NCBI GenBank assembly: GCA_031362405.1 | Contig: JANLSO010000014.1 | Coordinates: 1 to 30,155 of the forward strand | Length of the DNA: 30,155 bases | Direction: 5' to 3' | Source: JANLSO01 sp031362405 | GTDB lineage: Bacteria; Actinomycetota; Thermoleophilia; Miltoncostaeales; Miltoncostaeaceae | Shown: positions 7,740 to 16,219 of the stretch, piece by piece | How positions within the stretch are numbered: position 1 is the stretch's first letter | Layout of the letters: every line of letters starts with the position of its first letter | The notes under the pieces: model-generated | Databases searched by the model: none | Seen by the model: the letters and a program-made list of their open reading frames with translations, nothing else | Told to the model about the DNA's origin: nothing | Program-made: the position numbers and the translations under genes

Positions 7740-8897
7740 GTGGCACTCAACTACCGCACAGCCGGCGAGTCGCACGGCCCGGCACTCTTCGCGGTGGTCG
7801 AAGGTCTGCCGGCCGGGCTCGAACTGGTTCCCGACGACATCGACGCCGATCTCGCGCGGCGTCAACTCGGCTACGGCCGCGGCGGTCGGATGAAGATCGA
7901 ACGCGACCGCGTCCAGGTCAAAAGCGGCCTGCGCCACGGGCAGACGATCGGGAGCCCGCTCACGCTGGAGATCCCGAACCTCGACTTCCCGAACTGGTCG
8001 GAAGATCGCATGTCGGTCTGGCAGACGACCGCTGAGGTCGACCCGATCACCCTTCCACGGCCGGGCCACGCCGACCTTGCGGGGATGCAGAAGTACGGCA
8101 CTGACGACCTGCGGCCGATTCTGGAGCGGGCCAGCGCCCGTGAGACGGCGGCTCGCGTCGCCGCCGGAGGCGTCGCCAAGGCGCTGATCCGCCGATTCGG
8201 CATGGAGATCCGCAGCCACGTCGTGGGCATCGGGGCCGAGACCGTGCCCACGCGAGATGACCTCGAGCTCAGCGACTTCGCGGCCGTCGACGAGAGCCCC
8301 GTGCGGTGCCTCGACCCCGACGCCTCGGCCCGGATGCGCGAGACGATCAAGAAGGCCGGCCAAGACCACAACACGGTCGGCGGGGTCTTCGAGGTGTGGG
8401 CGTTCGGCGCCCTGCCGGGGCTCGGATCGCACGTCTCCGGTGACACGCGTCTTGACGGCCGCATCGCGCAGGCCTTCATGGGGATCCAGGCCATCAAGGG
8501 CGTCGAGATCGGGGCCGGCTTCGAGCTGGGCCGCATCCCCGGATCCCAGGCCCACGACGAGATATTCCATGACGACGCCCGTGGATATCACCGACGCACG
8601 AACCGCTCGGGCGGTATCGAGGGCGGCATGACCCACGGTGCACCGATCATCATCCGCGCGGTTATGAAGCCGATCTCGACCCTTTCGCGGCCCCTCGCGT
8701 CGGTGGACGTCGCAACCAAACAAGCTCAAACCGCGTTCAAGGAGCGCGCCGACATCTGCGCGGTCCCCGCGGCGGCCGTCATCGGTGAGGCGGCGCTCGC
8801 TTTCGTGCTCGCCCAGGCCCTGATCGACAAATTCGGCGGCGACGCCATCGGCGAGCTCGAACGGGCCGTCGCGTCGTACCTCGCGCACCTCGGCTAG
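7740..8897 (+). CDS. aroC: Chorismate synthase
   Basis: The enzyme converts 5-enolpyruvylshikimate-3-phosphate to chorismate using reduced FMN, the last step of the shikimate pathway. The 385-aa length is normal. Family signatures are present in order: AGESHGPAL near the N-terminus, the Arg-rich GRGGRMKIERD, the RASARETAARVAAG signature near residue 125, and GGMTHGAPI near residue 300. The start is GTG at 7740, with a -10-like TAAACT upstream and no Shine-Dalgarno site. It is the first gene of a run in which aroK follows after 6 bases and the next genes overlap. Confidence 0.97.
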   Translation: MALNYRTAGESHGPALFAVVEGLPAGLELVPDDIDADLARRQLGYGRGGRMKIERDRVQVKSGLRHGQTIGSPLTLEIPNLDFPNWSEDRMSVWQTTAEVDPITLPRPGHADLAGMQKYGTDDLRPILERASARETAARVAAGGVAKALIRRFGMEIRSHVVGIGAETVPTRDDLELSDFAAVDESPVRCLDPDASARMRETIKKAGQDHNTVGGVFEVWAFGALPGLGSHVSGDTRLDGRIAQAFMGIQAIKGVEIGAGFELGRIPGSQAHDEIFHDDARGYHRRTNRSGGIEGGMTHGAPIIIRAVMKPISTLSRPLASVDVATKQAQTAFKERADICAVPAAAVIGEAALAFVLAQALIDKFGGDAIGELERAVASYLAHLG

Positions 8898-8903
8898 CGC
8901 CGG

Positions 8904-9422
8904 ATGGGCTGGGTTGTGTTGACCGGCTATATGGGCGCCGGAAAGACCACCGTGGGCCGTGTGGTCGCCGCGCGGATGGGCATCGGATTCGTCGACTCCG
9001 ACGCCGCGATCGAAGCTCGCGCGGGGCTGGCGATCGCCGAGATTTTCTCGAGGAAGGGCGAGTTCTGGTTTCGCCGCACCGAGGAGACCGTGATTCGCGA
9101 GATCGTCTCCGCAAAACCCCACGGGGTGCTCGCCATCGGTGGCGGGGCGGTTGAGAGTGCACGTACCCGAGACCTTCTCGGGCGGGTCGCCCACGTTGTC
9201 TGGTTGCGTCTCGACGCGGAGATCGCGTGGCCCCGCGTTGCCGGATCGGGACGGCCCTTGGCACGGGACGAAGCGCGCTTTGCCCGACGCTACGCCGGGC
9301 GAGTGGCGGCCTACGACGAGGTCAGCGATATCGCGCTCGATGCCGCCGCCCCCCTTGAGGAAGTCGTCACCGACGTGGTCGACTGGGCGTCCCGAGTGAT
9401 CGACCAGGGGACGACCGGTTGA
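8904..9422 (+). CDS. aroK: Shikimate kinase
   Basis: The protein phosphorylates shikimate at the 3-hydroxyl with ATP in the cytosol. The 172-aa product has the P-loop GYMGAGKTT (residues 8-16), the shikimate-binding DSD (Asp31/Asp33), FRRTE (Arg57/58), the GGGA turn near residue 80, the lid GRPLARDEARF and the C-terminal RRYAGRVAAYDEV. All known substrate and nucleotide contacts are present. ATG at 8904 lies 6 bases after aroC, and the stop overlaps the aroB start as TTGA, indicating translational coupling. Confidence 0.96.
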   Translation: MGWVVLTGYMGAGKTTVGRVVAARMGIGFVDSDAAIEARAGLAIAEIFSRKGEFWFRRTEETVIREIVSAKPHGVLAIGGGAVESARTRDLLGRVAHVVWLRLDAEIAWPRVAGSGRPLARDEARFARRYAGRVAAYDEVSDIALDAAAPLEEVVTDVVDWASRVIDQGTTG

Positions 9423-10510
9423 GCGCACCACCTGACACTTTGAGCCGCGTAATCGCCGCCGAGATCGGCGCGGCGCGGTTCGACGTCCACCTCGGAACGC
9501 GACTACTCGCCGAAGTCGGCCCGTTCTGGGCCGCCCACGCGGCCGGCGACGGCGTCCTCATCGTCAGCGACGGCGACGTCGCCGAGCATGCGGCCGTGGT
9601 GCGAGCCTCGCTCGAGCAGTCCGGCATGCGTGTCACCGAGGTGGTCGTCACGCCGGGCGAACCGTCGAAGAGCTTCGCCGAGGTCGAGCGGATCTGCCGG
9701 GCGGCTGCGCAGGCGGGCCTGCGTCGGGCCGACGCCATCGTGGCCGTCGGGGGAGGGGTCATCGGCGACCTCGCCGGCTTCGTTGCCGCCAGCTACCTGC
9801 GCGGCGTGCGTTTGGTCCACGTGCCGACGACCCTGCTGGCGATGGTCGACTCGTCGATCGGCGGCAAGACCGGGATCGATTTGGCCGAGGGCAAGAATCT
9901 CGTCGGGGCGATCTGGCAGCCGCACCTGGTTGTGATGGACACCCTCGTGCTCGCCACCCTGCCCGCCCGACAGCGCTCGTGCGGCTTCGCGGAGATCATC
10001 AAGTACGGCCTGCTCGACGGCTCGGAGCTTTTCGCGCGCATCGCCGACTGGCCTGCCGACGGCGATCTCACCGACCTGATCGCCCGCTGCGTCGCCCACA
10101 AGCTGGCCGTGGTGGCGGCCGACGAACGCGAATCGGGTGTCCGCGCCAGCCTCAACCTCGGCCACACGGTCGGGCACGGCATCGAGGCCGCAGGGGGGTA
10201 CGACCGCTACCACCACGGTGAGGCCATCAGCCTCGGCCTGCTGGCCGCACTGCGGGTCGCGACCGTCACGGCCGGCCTCGACGAGGGGTGGTGGATGCGC
10301 ACCCGCGACGCCCTCGAACGCCAGGGGCTGCCCGTCGCCCTTGCCCGGGAGGTCGCAACCGATGACATCCTGACAGCGATGGGACGCGACAAGAAGAACG
10401 ACGGCCGTTCGCTGAACATGGTTCTCGTCGACGGGCCCGGCGGTGTGCTGTTGAACCAAGACCCTCCGATCGATGTGGTCATCGCCGCCATCGAGGAGAT
10501 TCGGGAATGA
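9419..10510 (+). CDS. aroB: 3-dehydroquinate synthase
   Basis: AroB cyclises DAHP to 3-dehydroquinate using NAD+ and a divalent metal. The 363-aa protein carries the NAD-binding GGGVIGDLAGF, the phosphate/substrate segment VPTTLLAMVDSSIGGKTG, the metal ligand Glu in FAEIIKYGLL, and the metal His residues in NLGHTVGHGIEAA and HHGEAISLG. The proposed start is TTG at 9419, overlapping the aroK stop. Another TTG at 9440 is possible. The TTG choice keeps the operon's pattern of 4-base overlaps. The stop overlaps aroQ as ATGA. Confidence 0.95.
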   Translation: MSAPPDTLSRVIAAEIGAARFDVHLGTRLLAEVGPFWAAHAAGDGVLIVSDGDVAEHAAVVRASLEQSGMRVTEVVVTPGEPSKSFAEVERICRAAAQAGLRRADAIVAVGGGVIGDLAGFVAASYLRGVRLVHVPTTLLAMVDSSIGGKTGIDLAEGKNLVGAIWQPHLVVMDTLVLATLPARQRSCGFAEIIKYGLLDGSELFARIADWPADGDLTDLIARCVAHKLAVVAADERESGVRASLNLGHTVGHGIEAAGGYDRYHHGEAISLGLLAALRVATVTAGLDEGWWMRTRDALERQGLPVALAREVATDDILTAMGRDKKNDGRSLNMVLVDGPGGVLLNQDPPIDVVIAAIEEIRE

Positions 10511-10953
10511 CGGCCGACCGTCCCCGCATCGCCCTGCTGCATGGGCCGAACATCGGCATGCTCGGGCGCCGCCCGTCGGCGCACTACGGCACCCTCACGC
10601 TGTTTGAACTGGAAGAACGCATCCGCGGATGGGCGACCGAGCGCGGGATGCGCCTCGGGGCGTTCCAAACCGATCACGAGGGCGCCTTTCTCGAACACGT
10701 CCACGGCCTCGTGGGAATCGTCGACGGGGCGATCGTGAACCCCGGCGCCTGGACCCACTATCAGTGGTCGATCCGCGATGCGCTCGAGACCCTGGCCGTC
10801 CCGTTCGTGGAGGTCCACCTGTCAGACGTCGAGGCCCGTGAACCTCATCGCCGCGTATCGGTGGTCCGCGATATCGCCGCCGCCGCGATCTGGGGCAAGG
10901 GCCCTGACGGCTACCGCGAGGCCCTCGACGTGCTCGCCGAGAAGCTGGCATGA
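10507..10953 (+). CDS. aroQ: Type II 3-dehydroquinate dehydratase
   Basis: The enzyme dehydrates 3-dehydroquinate to 3-dehydroshikimate through a dodecameric type II fold. The 148-aa product shows HGPNIGMLG, the lid Arg and catalytic Tyr in GRRPSAHYG, the Asn of IVNPGAWTHY, and the catalytic His in EVHLSD. The segment VEAREPHRR replaces the more usual VHAREEFRRHS, a small divergence at a substrate-facing loop, but the Arg positions are kept. ATG at 10507 overlaps the aroB stop, and its own stop overlaps the peptidase start as ATGA. Confidence 0.94.
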   Translation: MTADRPRIALLHGPNIGMLGRRPSAHYGTLTLFELEERIRGWATERGMRLGAFQTDHEGAFLEHVHGLVGIVDGAIVNPGAWTHYQWSIRDALETLAVPFVEVHLSDVEAREPHRRVSVVRDIAAAAIWGKGPDGYREALDVLAEKLA

Positions 10954-12044
10954 GCGCCGCCCGCCCGGCCCGCCGCGCCCGGCTCGCCGCTCTCCTGACC
11001 GAAAGGGAGTCGGGCGGGGCCATCATCAACCACCCCGCCAACGTGCGCTACCTGACCGGCTACATCGGCTCGAACGGAATCGCGATCGTCGCCGTCGATG
11101 GCGCGACGACCCTGGTCACCGACTCGCGCTACGCGGTCAACGCCCGCCAGCAGGTCGACTCCGGCGTCGAGGTGGTCATCGGCCTCCGCGACCTCCTGGG
11201 AGACGTCGCCACGGTGGTCGGCGGTCTTTCATTCCCGGGGCGTATCGCCGTGGAGGCCGAACACGTCTCCTGGGCACGTGCGCAGCGCATTACCGCTGCG
11301 CTGCCGGGATCGGAGATCGTCCCCGAAGGCGGCTTGGTCGAGCAGCTGCGCCTCGTCAAGGACGCCGACGAGATTGCCTGCGTCCGCCGTGCGGCCGAGA
11401 TCGCCGACGCCGCCCTGGCGCAGGTGATTGCGACGCCGCTGGCGGGCCGCACCGAGCGTGAGGTCGCCTGGCACATCCACGCCGCCCTCAACGAGCTCGG
11501 CGCCGATGGTCTGTCGTTCGACACGATCGTCGCCGCGGGGCCCAACGGAGCCCGACCGCACGCCGTGCCCGGTGACGCGGTGATCGGCGCAGACACCTTG
11601 GTCGTCATCGACATGGGCTGCATGTTCGGTGGCTACTGCTCGGACATGACCCGCACCTTCGCCACCGGCGCTCTCGTGCCGGCGCTGCGCGAGGCCTACG
11701 ACGTCTGCTTCGCCGCTCAGGCAGCCGCCGTCGCGGCGGTGCGCCCGGGTATCGACGCGGTTGCCCTCGACCGCGTCGCACGCGATGTCATCGACGCGGC
11801 AGGCCTTGGCGAGGCGTTCGGGCACGGGCTCGGCCACGGTGTCGGGCTCGAAATTCACGAAGCGCCCCGCATCAGCCGCGAGGGCACCGGTACGCTTGCT
11901 GCGGGAATGGTCGTGACCGTCGAGCCCGGGATCTATCTCGAAGGCATTGGCGGCGTACGCATCGAGGACCTCGTGGTCGTCACCGACGACGGCGGCGATG
12001 TTCTCAGCCACTTCCCGAAAGAGCCGCCCTCGCGCGGCGCCTGA
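10950..12044 (+). CDS. pepQ: M24 family Xaa-Pro peptidase
   Basis: This is a 364-aa proline-specific aminopeptidase or dipeptidase. The N-terminal creatinase-like domain (to about residue 125) precedes a pita-bread catalytic domain with all five dimetal ligands: Asp221 (VVIDMG), Asp232 (CSDMTRTF), His296 (GLGHGVGLEIHE), Glu325 (VTVEPGIY) and Glu339 (VRIEDLVVV). It sits between aroQ and efp, the standard order in many Gram-positive genomes. Whether it prefers dipeptides (PepQ) or longer peptides (PepP) cannot be told from sequence alone, so the symbol is provisional. Confidence 0.9.
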   Translation: MSAARPARRARLAALLTERESGGAIINHPANVRYLTGYIGSNGIAIVAVDGATTLVTDSRYAVNARQQVDSGVEVVIGLRDLLGDVATVVGGLSFPGRIAVEAEHVSWARAQRITAALPGSEIVPEGGLVEQLRLVKDADEIACVRRAAEIADAALAQVIATPLAGRTEREVAWHIHAALNELGADGLSFDTIVAAGPNGARPHAVPGDAVIGADTLVVIDMGCMFGGYCSDMTRTFATGALVPALREAYDVCFAAQAAAVAAVRPGIDAVALDRVARDVIDAAGLGEAFGHGLGHGVGLEIHEAPRISREGTGTLAAGMVVTVEPGIYLEGIGGVRIEDLVVVTDDGGDVLSHFPKEPPSRGA

Positions 12045-12074
12045 AGACGCCGGAAAGGATGCGCTAGCCCAACG

Positions 12075-12635
12075 ATGCCCACGATCACCACGAACGAACT
12101 CAAGAACGGCTTCGTGCTCGACATCGAGGGGACGGTGTACTCGGTGGTCTCCTTTCAGCACGTCAAACCGGGTAAGGGCGGCGCCTTCGTGCGCACCAAG
12201 GTTCGGAACATGACGAACGGGTCCGTCGTCGACCGCACATTCCGCGCCGGTGAGAAGGTCGAGCGTTTGACCACGGAAAGCCGCACGATGCAGTTCCTCT
12301 ATCAAGACGGCGACCAGCTCAACCTCATGGATTCGGTGTCCTACGAGCAGATCACCGTGCCCGCCGTCAGCGTCGAGAACGTCGACCTGCTCGCGCCGAA
12401 CACCGACGTCCAGGTGCTGTTCATTCGCGACGCGCCGTTTCGGGTCGAGCTGCCGACCTTCGTCGAGCTGCTGGTCACCCGCACCGACCCGGGCGTCAAA
12501 GGCGACACCGTCTCGAACGTCACCAAGCCCGCGGAGGTCGAGACCGGCGCCACGATCGCGGTGCCGTTGTTCGTCAACGAGGGCGATCGCCTGAGGATCG
12601 ACACCCGCACGCGCGAATACGGAACACGGGTGTGA
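12075..12635 (+). CDS. efp: Translation elongation factor P
   Basis: EF-P rescues ribosomes stalled on consecutive prolines. The 186-aa protein has the three-barrel layout: a KOW-like domain I with the loop KPGKGGAF (tip Lys34), a central OB domain and a C-terminal OB domain ending DRLRIDTRTREYGTRV. The Lys at the loop tip suits the lysine type; no modification enzyme is in the window. ATG at 12075 follows a GGAAAGGA-like site about 15 bases upstream. Several proteins here have Pro-rich segments that would need it. Confidence 0.96.
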   Translation: MPTITTNELKNGFVLDIEGTVYSVVSFQHVKPGKGGAFVRTKVRNMTNGSVVDRTFRAGEKVERLTTESRTMQFLYQDGDQLNLMDSVSYEQITVPAVSVENVDLLAPNTDVQVLFIRDAPFRVELPTFVELLVTRTDPGVKGDTVSNVTKPAEVETGATIAVPLFVNEGDRLRIDTRTREYGTRV

Positions 12636-12669
12636 ACCAACTCATCAGGCGTCACAACAGGGGGAACGG

Positions 12670-14406
12670 ATGACCGCGGTCGGCTACGTCGACACCACGC
12701 TGCGTGACCTGGCGACATACCCGTGGGGATCGGGTATCGACGCCGACGAGCTGGCCGCCGCCGCCGCGGCTCTTGCGCCGATCGGCGCCCAGGTGCTCGA
12801 GGCGATCGATCCACGTTGCGCCCGCGCGGCGCTCGAGCTGCGCACCGAGAGCCCATGGGATCGCCTGCGCGCGATCGTGCGGCACGCCGGCCGTACCCCC
12901 GTCGGTATCGTCGTCGCGGGCCGGATGCTCTGGGGAGATCGACCGCTGGCCGCCGATGTCGTGCGCCGGTTCGTGCTGTGCGCCGCCGAGAGCGGTGCCC
13001 GTCGTGTGCGTGCCCTCGACCCGCTGAACCAGGCCGACATGCTCGAGGCCGCCGCCCGCGCTGCCCAGGAGGCGGGCATCGACTTCGTGCCGACGTTGGT
13101 GGTCGGCCCCTCCCCGGGGGTCGATGACGCCCGCTGGGCCCAAGAAGCCCGCGAACTGGCGGCCCTGCCGGGTGCGGCGGCGATCTGCGTGTCGGACGGT
13201 AGCGGCCACCTCACGCCCGCCGCACTGGCGTCGCTGGTGAGCATGGTCAAGAGCGCCGGCCTGCCGGTCGAGGTCTTGGTTCAGGCCCCGGGTGGTCTGG
13301 CCGCCCTGTCGGTCACCGCCGCGATCGCCGCCGGCGCCGACGCGGTCTACGCCGCGGCCGGGCCGGTCGCGATGACCGCCGCCCGCGCCTCGGCCGAGAC
13401 TCTGCGCGCTTCTCTCGTCGGAGGCCGCGAGCTCGCGGTCGACCGCGACGCCCTCAACGAGGCATCGCGCGCCATCACCCCGCTCCTCACGGCCGATCGC
13501 CTCAGTCAGGCGGCATCTGCTGTTTTCGGGCCCGCCGTCAGCCTCCCGCCGGATCTCGAGATGGGCCTTTTGGGCCGTCTCGGGCGCCTCGGCCTGTCGG
13601 GGCAACTGGTCGAGGTCGCCGACGAGGTCGGTCGCCTCACTCACGAGCTCGGTGGGTTGACCCTCGCCTACCCGTTCGGTGATGCAATCGTCGAGCAGGC
13701 CGCCGACCACATCATCGATCAGGCCCGCTGGACCGAGATCAACCCGATCCTGGCCGGCGCGGTGCTCGGCCAGTTCGGACGGCTGCGGGGCCCGGTCGAC
13801 CCGGCTGCCCAGGCGGCAGCGGAGGCCGTCGGCCCGATCGAAGTGCCGTCAGACGTCGCGCTCGACGCGGTCGCACACGGCGCGCCGGTGGGCCTGTCGG
13901 AGGAAGACCTCGTGCTTCTCGCGCAGTTCCCCGACGAGGCCGAGCGCCTGATCGCCCGCCGGCGTTCGCTGCGGACGGAGGTTCCCGAAGAGGGCACGGT
14001 CATCGACCGGGCGCTGCTCGAGACGCTCGTGCAGATGGTCGAGAGCTCGGGGGAGACCGAGGTCAGCGTCGAGCAGGCGGGAACGCGGGTCACGGTCCGC
14101 CGTGCGGCCCCGATGGCCGCCGTCGCGGCGCCGGGTGCTCCTGCCGCGGAGATTCCCGTTGACGATGGCATGGCGCGGGTCGAGAGCCCGATGGTCGGCA
14201 CCTTCTACCGGGCGTCCTCGCCCGAGGCCGGACCCTTCGTTACCGAAGGTCAGAAGGTCGAGGCGGGGCAGACGGTTTGCCTCATCGAGGCGATGAAGCT
14301 CTTCAATGAGATTCATGCCGAGACGGCGGGCACCATCCGCCGAATCGCCGTCCAGAACGCCGAGCCGGTCGAGTTCGGCCAGCTCCTTTTCCTGATCGAG
14401 CCGTGA
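12670..14406 (+). CDS. accB: Biotin carboxyl carrier protein fused to an inactive carboxyltransferase-like domain
   Basis: The 578-aa protein starts at ATG 12670 with a good AGGGGGA site. Residues about 5-290 align by eye to the oxaloacetate-decarboxylase-alpha/pyruvate-carboxylase TIM barrel: DTTLRD at 8-13, SPWDRLR, the ALDPLN strand and GLPV...GGL near 200. Residues about 310-395 match the following PYC_OADA helical region. Residues about 435-578 are a complete AccB, with the biotin site EAMKLF (Lys543). The catalytic features are lost: the carbamylated Lys of I-K-D is Ser175 (CVSDGSG), both metal His of H-S-H are Leu203 and Gln205, and GHQS after LRD is missing. Only Asp13 remains. This part should not transfer carboxyl groups and may be a scaffold. 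The stop overlaps accC as GTGA. The usual AccB is about 150 aa. Confidence 0.88.
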   Translation: MTAVGYVDTTLRDLATYPWGSGIDADELAAAAAALAPIGAQVLEAIDPRCARAALELRTESPWDRLRAIVRHAGRTPVGIVVAGRMLWGDRPLAADVVRRFVLCAAESGARRVRALDPLNQADMLEAAARAAQEAGIDFVPTLVVGPSPGVDDARWAQEARELAALPGAAAICVSDGSGHLTPAALASLVSMVKSAGLPVEVLVQAPGGLAALSVTAAIAAGADAVYAAAGPVAMTAARASAETLRASLVGGRELAVDRDALNEASRAITPLLTADRLSQAASAVFGPAVSLPPDLEMGLLGRLGRLGLSGQLVEVADEVGRLTHELGGLTLAYPFGDAIVEQAADHIIDQARWTEINPILAGAVLGQFGRLRGPVDPAAQAAAEAVGPIEVPSDVALDAVAHGAPVGLSEEDLVLLAQFPDEAERLIARRRSLRTEVPEEGTVIDRALLETLVQMVESSGETEVSVEQAGTRVTVRRAAPMAAVAAPGAPAAEIPVDDGMARVESPMVGTFYRASSPEAGPFVTEGQKVEAGQTVCLIEAMKLFNEIHAETAGTIRRIAVQNAEPVEFGQLLFLIEP

Positions 14407-15761
14407 AGCTCCTCGTCGCCAACCGTGGCGAGATCGCGGTCAGGGTCATCCGCACGGCGCGTGAGCTGGGGATCCCCACCGTCGCGGTCTACTCCACCAT
14501 CGATGCCGAGACGCTCGCCGTCGAGATGGCCGACGAGGCCGTCTGCATCGGCCCGCCGCCGCCGAACCAGAGCTACCTGAACATCGCCAACGTCATCACG
14601 ACGGCGGAGATCACCGGCTGCACGGCGGTGCACCCGGGCTATGGGTTCCTCAGCGAGAACCCCGTATTCGCCCAGGCATGCGCCGATGCCGGCATCGTGT
14701 TCGTCGGGCCGCCGCCCGGGGTGATGGCCCGGATGGGCGACAAGGTGCAGGCCAAACTGGCCGCCAAAGAGGCAGGCCTGCCGGTGCTCGAGGGCTCCGA
14801 GGGGGCCGTGGCCACCGTGCAGGAGGCTCAAGAGGCCGCCGCGCGAGCGGGCTTTCCGGTGCTCTTGAAGGCCGCCGCCGGGGGTGGCGGCCGGGGTATG
14901 CGGCGTGTCGAGAACGCGGCCGAGCTGCCGTCGGCTTTCCAGACGGCCCAAGCCGAGGCCCTCGCCGCATTCGGCGACGGCGGGCTCTACGTCGAGCGTC
15001 TGCTCGAAGGGGCGCGTCACGTCGAGGTCCAGATCATGGCCGACGGTCTCGGCGGCGTGTTGATCTGCGGCGACCGCGAGTGCTCGATCCAGCGACGTCA
15101 CCAGAAGCTGGTCGAGGAGGCCCCGGCCCCGCACCTTCCCGACGCGACCCGCACGGCGATGCACGATGCGTGCGCCCGGGCCGCCCGGGTGTGGGGGTAC
15201 CGCAGCGCCGGGACGATGGAGTTTCTCGTCGACGCGCAGGCCAACTTCTACTTCCTCGAGCTCAACGCTCGGCTTCAGGTCGAGCACCCGGTCACCGAAC
15301 TCGTCACCGGCCTTGACCTCGTTGCCGAGCAGCTGCGCGTCGCCGCGGGTGGTGTGCTGTCGCGTACCGGGGTGGTCGAGCCCATCGGGGCCGCCATCGA
15401 GTGCCGGATCAACGCCGAAGACCCCTCCAAGAATTTCCGCCCCAGCGCCGGCCGGCTTGACGAGTTCCGGATGCCCGGCGGCCCGGGGATCCGCGTCGAC
15501 ACCCACTGCGAGCCGGGCGAGGCGATCCCACCCAACTACGACTCACTGCTCGGCAAGCTGTGTGTCTGGGCGCCAGATCGGCCGCGGGCGGTGGCGCGTC
15601 TGGCCCGGGCGCTCAGCGAAACCCAGGTCACCGGCGTGCCGACCACCCTTCCCCTGTTCGAGGAGATCGTCCGCGAGGCGACCTTCGTGGAGGGGCGCTA
15701 CACGACGGCGTACCTGATCGACCGGGCCGAGCACCTGCCCATTCTCGCGGGCGGGGCGTGA
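14403..15761 (+). CDS. accC: Biotin carboxylase subunit
   Basis: The subunit carboxylates biotin on the carrier protein with ATP and bicarbonate. The 452-aa length is typical. It begins with the pre-ATP-grasp domain (LVANRGEIAVRVIRTARELG), followed by the Gly-rich loop AAAGGGGRGMR, the EVQIMADG segment, RECSIQRRHQKLVEEAP, and the ligand set in FLELNARLQVEHPVTE, where Ala replaces the common Thr of N-T-R. The start is GTG at 14403, overlapping the carrier-protein stop, so the two are translationally coupled. No active carboxyltransferase subunits are present, so the final acceptor (acetyl-CoA, propionyl-CoA or pyruvate) is not shown. Confidence 0.95.
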   Translation: MKLLVANRGEIAVRVIRTARELGIPTVAVYSTIDAETLAVEMADEAVCIGPPPPNQSYLNIANVITTAEITGCTAVHPGYGFLSENPVFAQACADAGIVFVGPPPGVMARMGDKVQAKLAAKEAGLPVLEGSEGAVATVQEAQEAAARAGFPVLLKAAAGGGGRGMRRVENAAELPSAFQTAQAEALAAFGDGGLYVERLLEGARHVEVQIMADGLGGVLICGDRECSIQRRHQKLVEEAPAPHLPDATRTAMHDACARAARVWGYRSAGTMEFLVDAQANFYFLELNARLQVEHPVTELVTGLDLVAEQLRVAAGGVLSRTGVVEPIGAAIECRINAEDPSKNFRPSAGRLDEFRMPGGPGIRVDTHCEPGEAIPPNYDSLLGKLCVWAPDRPRAVARLARALSETQVTGVPTTLPLFEEIVREATFVEGRYTTAYLIDRAEHLPILAGGA

Positions 15762-16219
15762 GCCCACCCTCGCCCGCGGGTCGCCGCGGCGGCCCGCCGC
15801 CGAACGTCGGCGGGCGCCATGCCGCCCGTGAACAGGCGGTGATCCTGCTCTACCAGCACGACGTCACCGGTCTGTCGGTCGACGAGCTCGTCGAGAACAT
15901 CGAGCGCGAACGTGGCGAGCAGATCAACGACTACACCCGGGCGCTGATCGACGGGGTCTCGATCGACACCCCGAGCCTCGACGAGCTGGTCACCGACGCC
16001 GCGGAAGGTTGGACGGCCGATCGCCTGGCGCCGTTGGAACGCAACATCCTTCGCGTGGCCGTCCATGAGCTACTCGATTGGCCCGAGGTACCGACCCCCG
16101 TCGTCATCGACGAGGCGGTGGAGATGGCCAAGACCTACTGCCAGGCCGAGGCTGCGGGCTTTCTGAACGGCATCCTCGGGTCCGTCGCCCGCAAGGTGCG
16201 TGAGAAGGGGGCCAAGTGA
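15758..16219 (+). CDS. nusB: Transcription antitermination factor NusB
   Basis: NusB binds boxA RNA with NusE to promote rRNA antitermination. The 153-aa protein has the all-helical family pattern: GRHAAREQAVILLYQHD at the N-terminus, APLERNILRVAVHELL, PVVIDEAVEMAKTYCQAEAAGFLNGILGSV near the end. The start is GTG at 15758, overlapping the accC stop as GTGA. It has a short Pro/Gly-rich extension before the conserved Arg-Ala-Arg-like motif. It overlaps the next gene in the same way. Confidence 0.93.
   Translation: MSPPSPAGRRGGPPPNVGGRHAAREQAVILLYQHDVTGLSVDELVENIERERGEQINDYTRALIDGVSIDTPSLDELVTDAAEGWTADRLAPLERNILRVAVHELLDWPEVPTPVVIDEAVEMAKTYCQAEAAGFLNGILGSVARKVREKGAK

Noticed and set aside
7548..9431. 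A 627-codon open frame on the minus strand across aroC and aroK
   Set aside because: It is antisense to two clear shikimate genes, has low-complexity His/Asp/Arg composition and no domain; such frames are common in high-GC DNA.
12058..12066. ATG-CGC-TAG minimal ORF after a GGAAAGG site before efp
   Set aside because: A two-codon ORF is too likely by chance; no other sign of attenuation precedes efp.
12636..14406. The carrier-protein gene as an active pyruvate carboxylase B or oxaloacetate decarboxylase alpha subunit
   Set aside because: The carbamylated Lys and both metal-binding His are replaced (Ser175, Leu203, Gln205).
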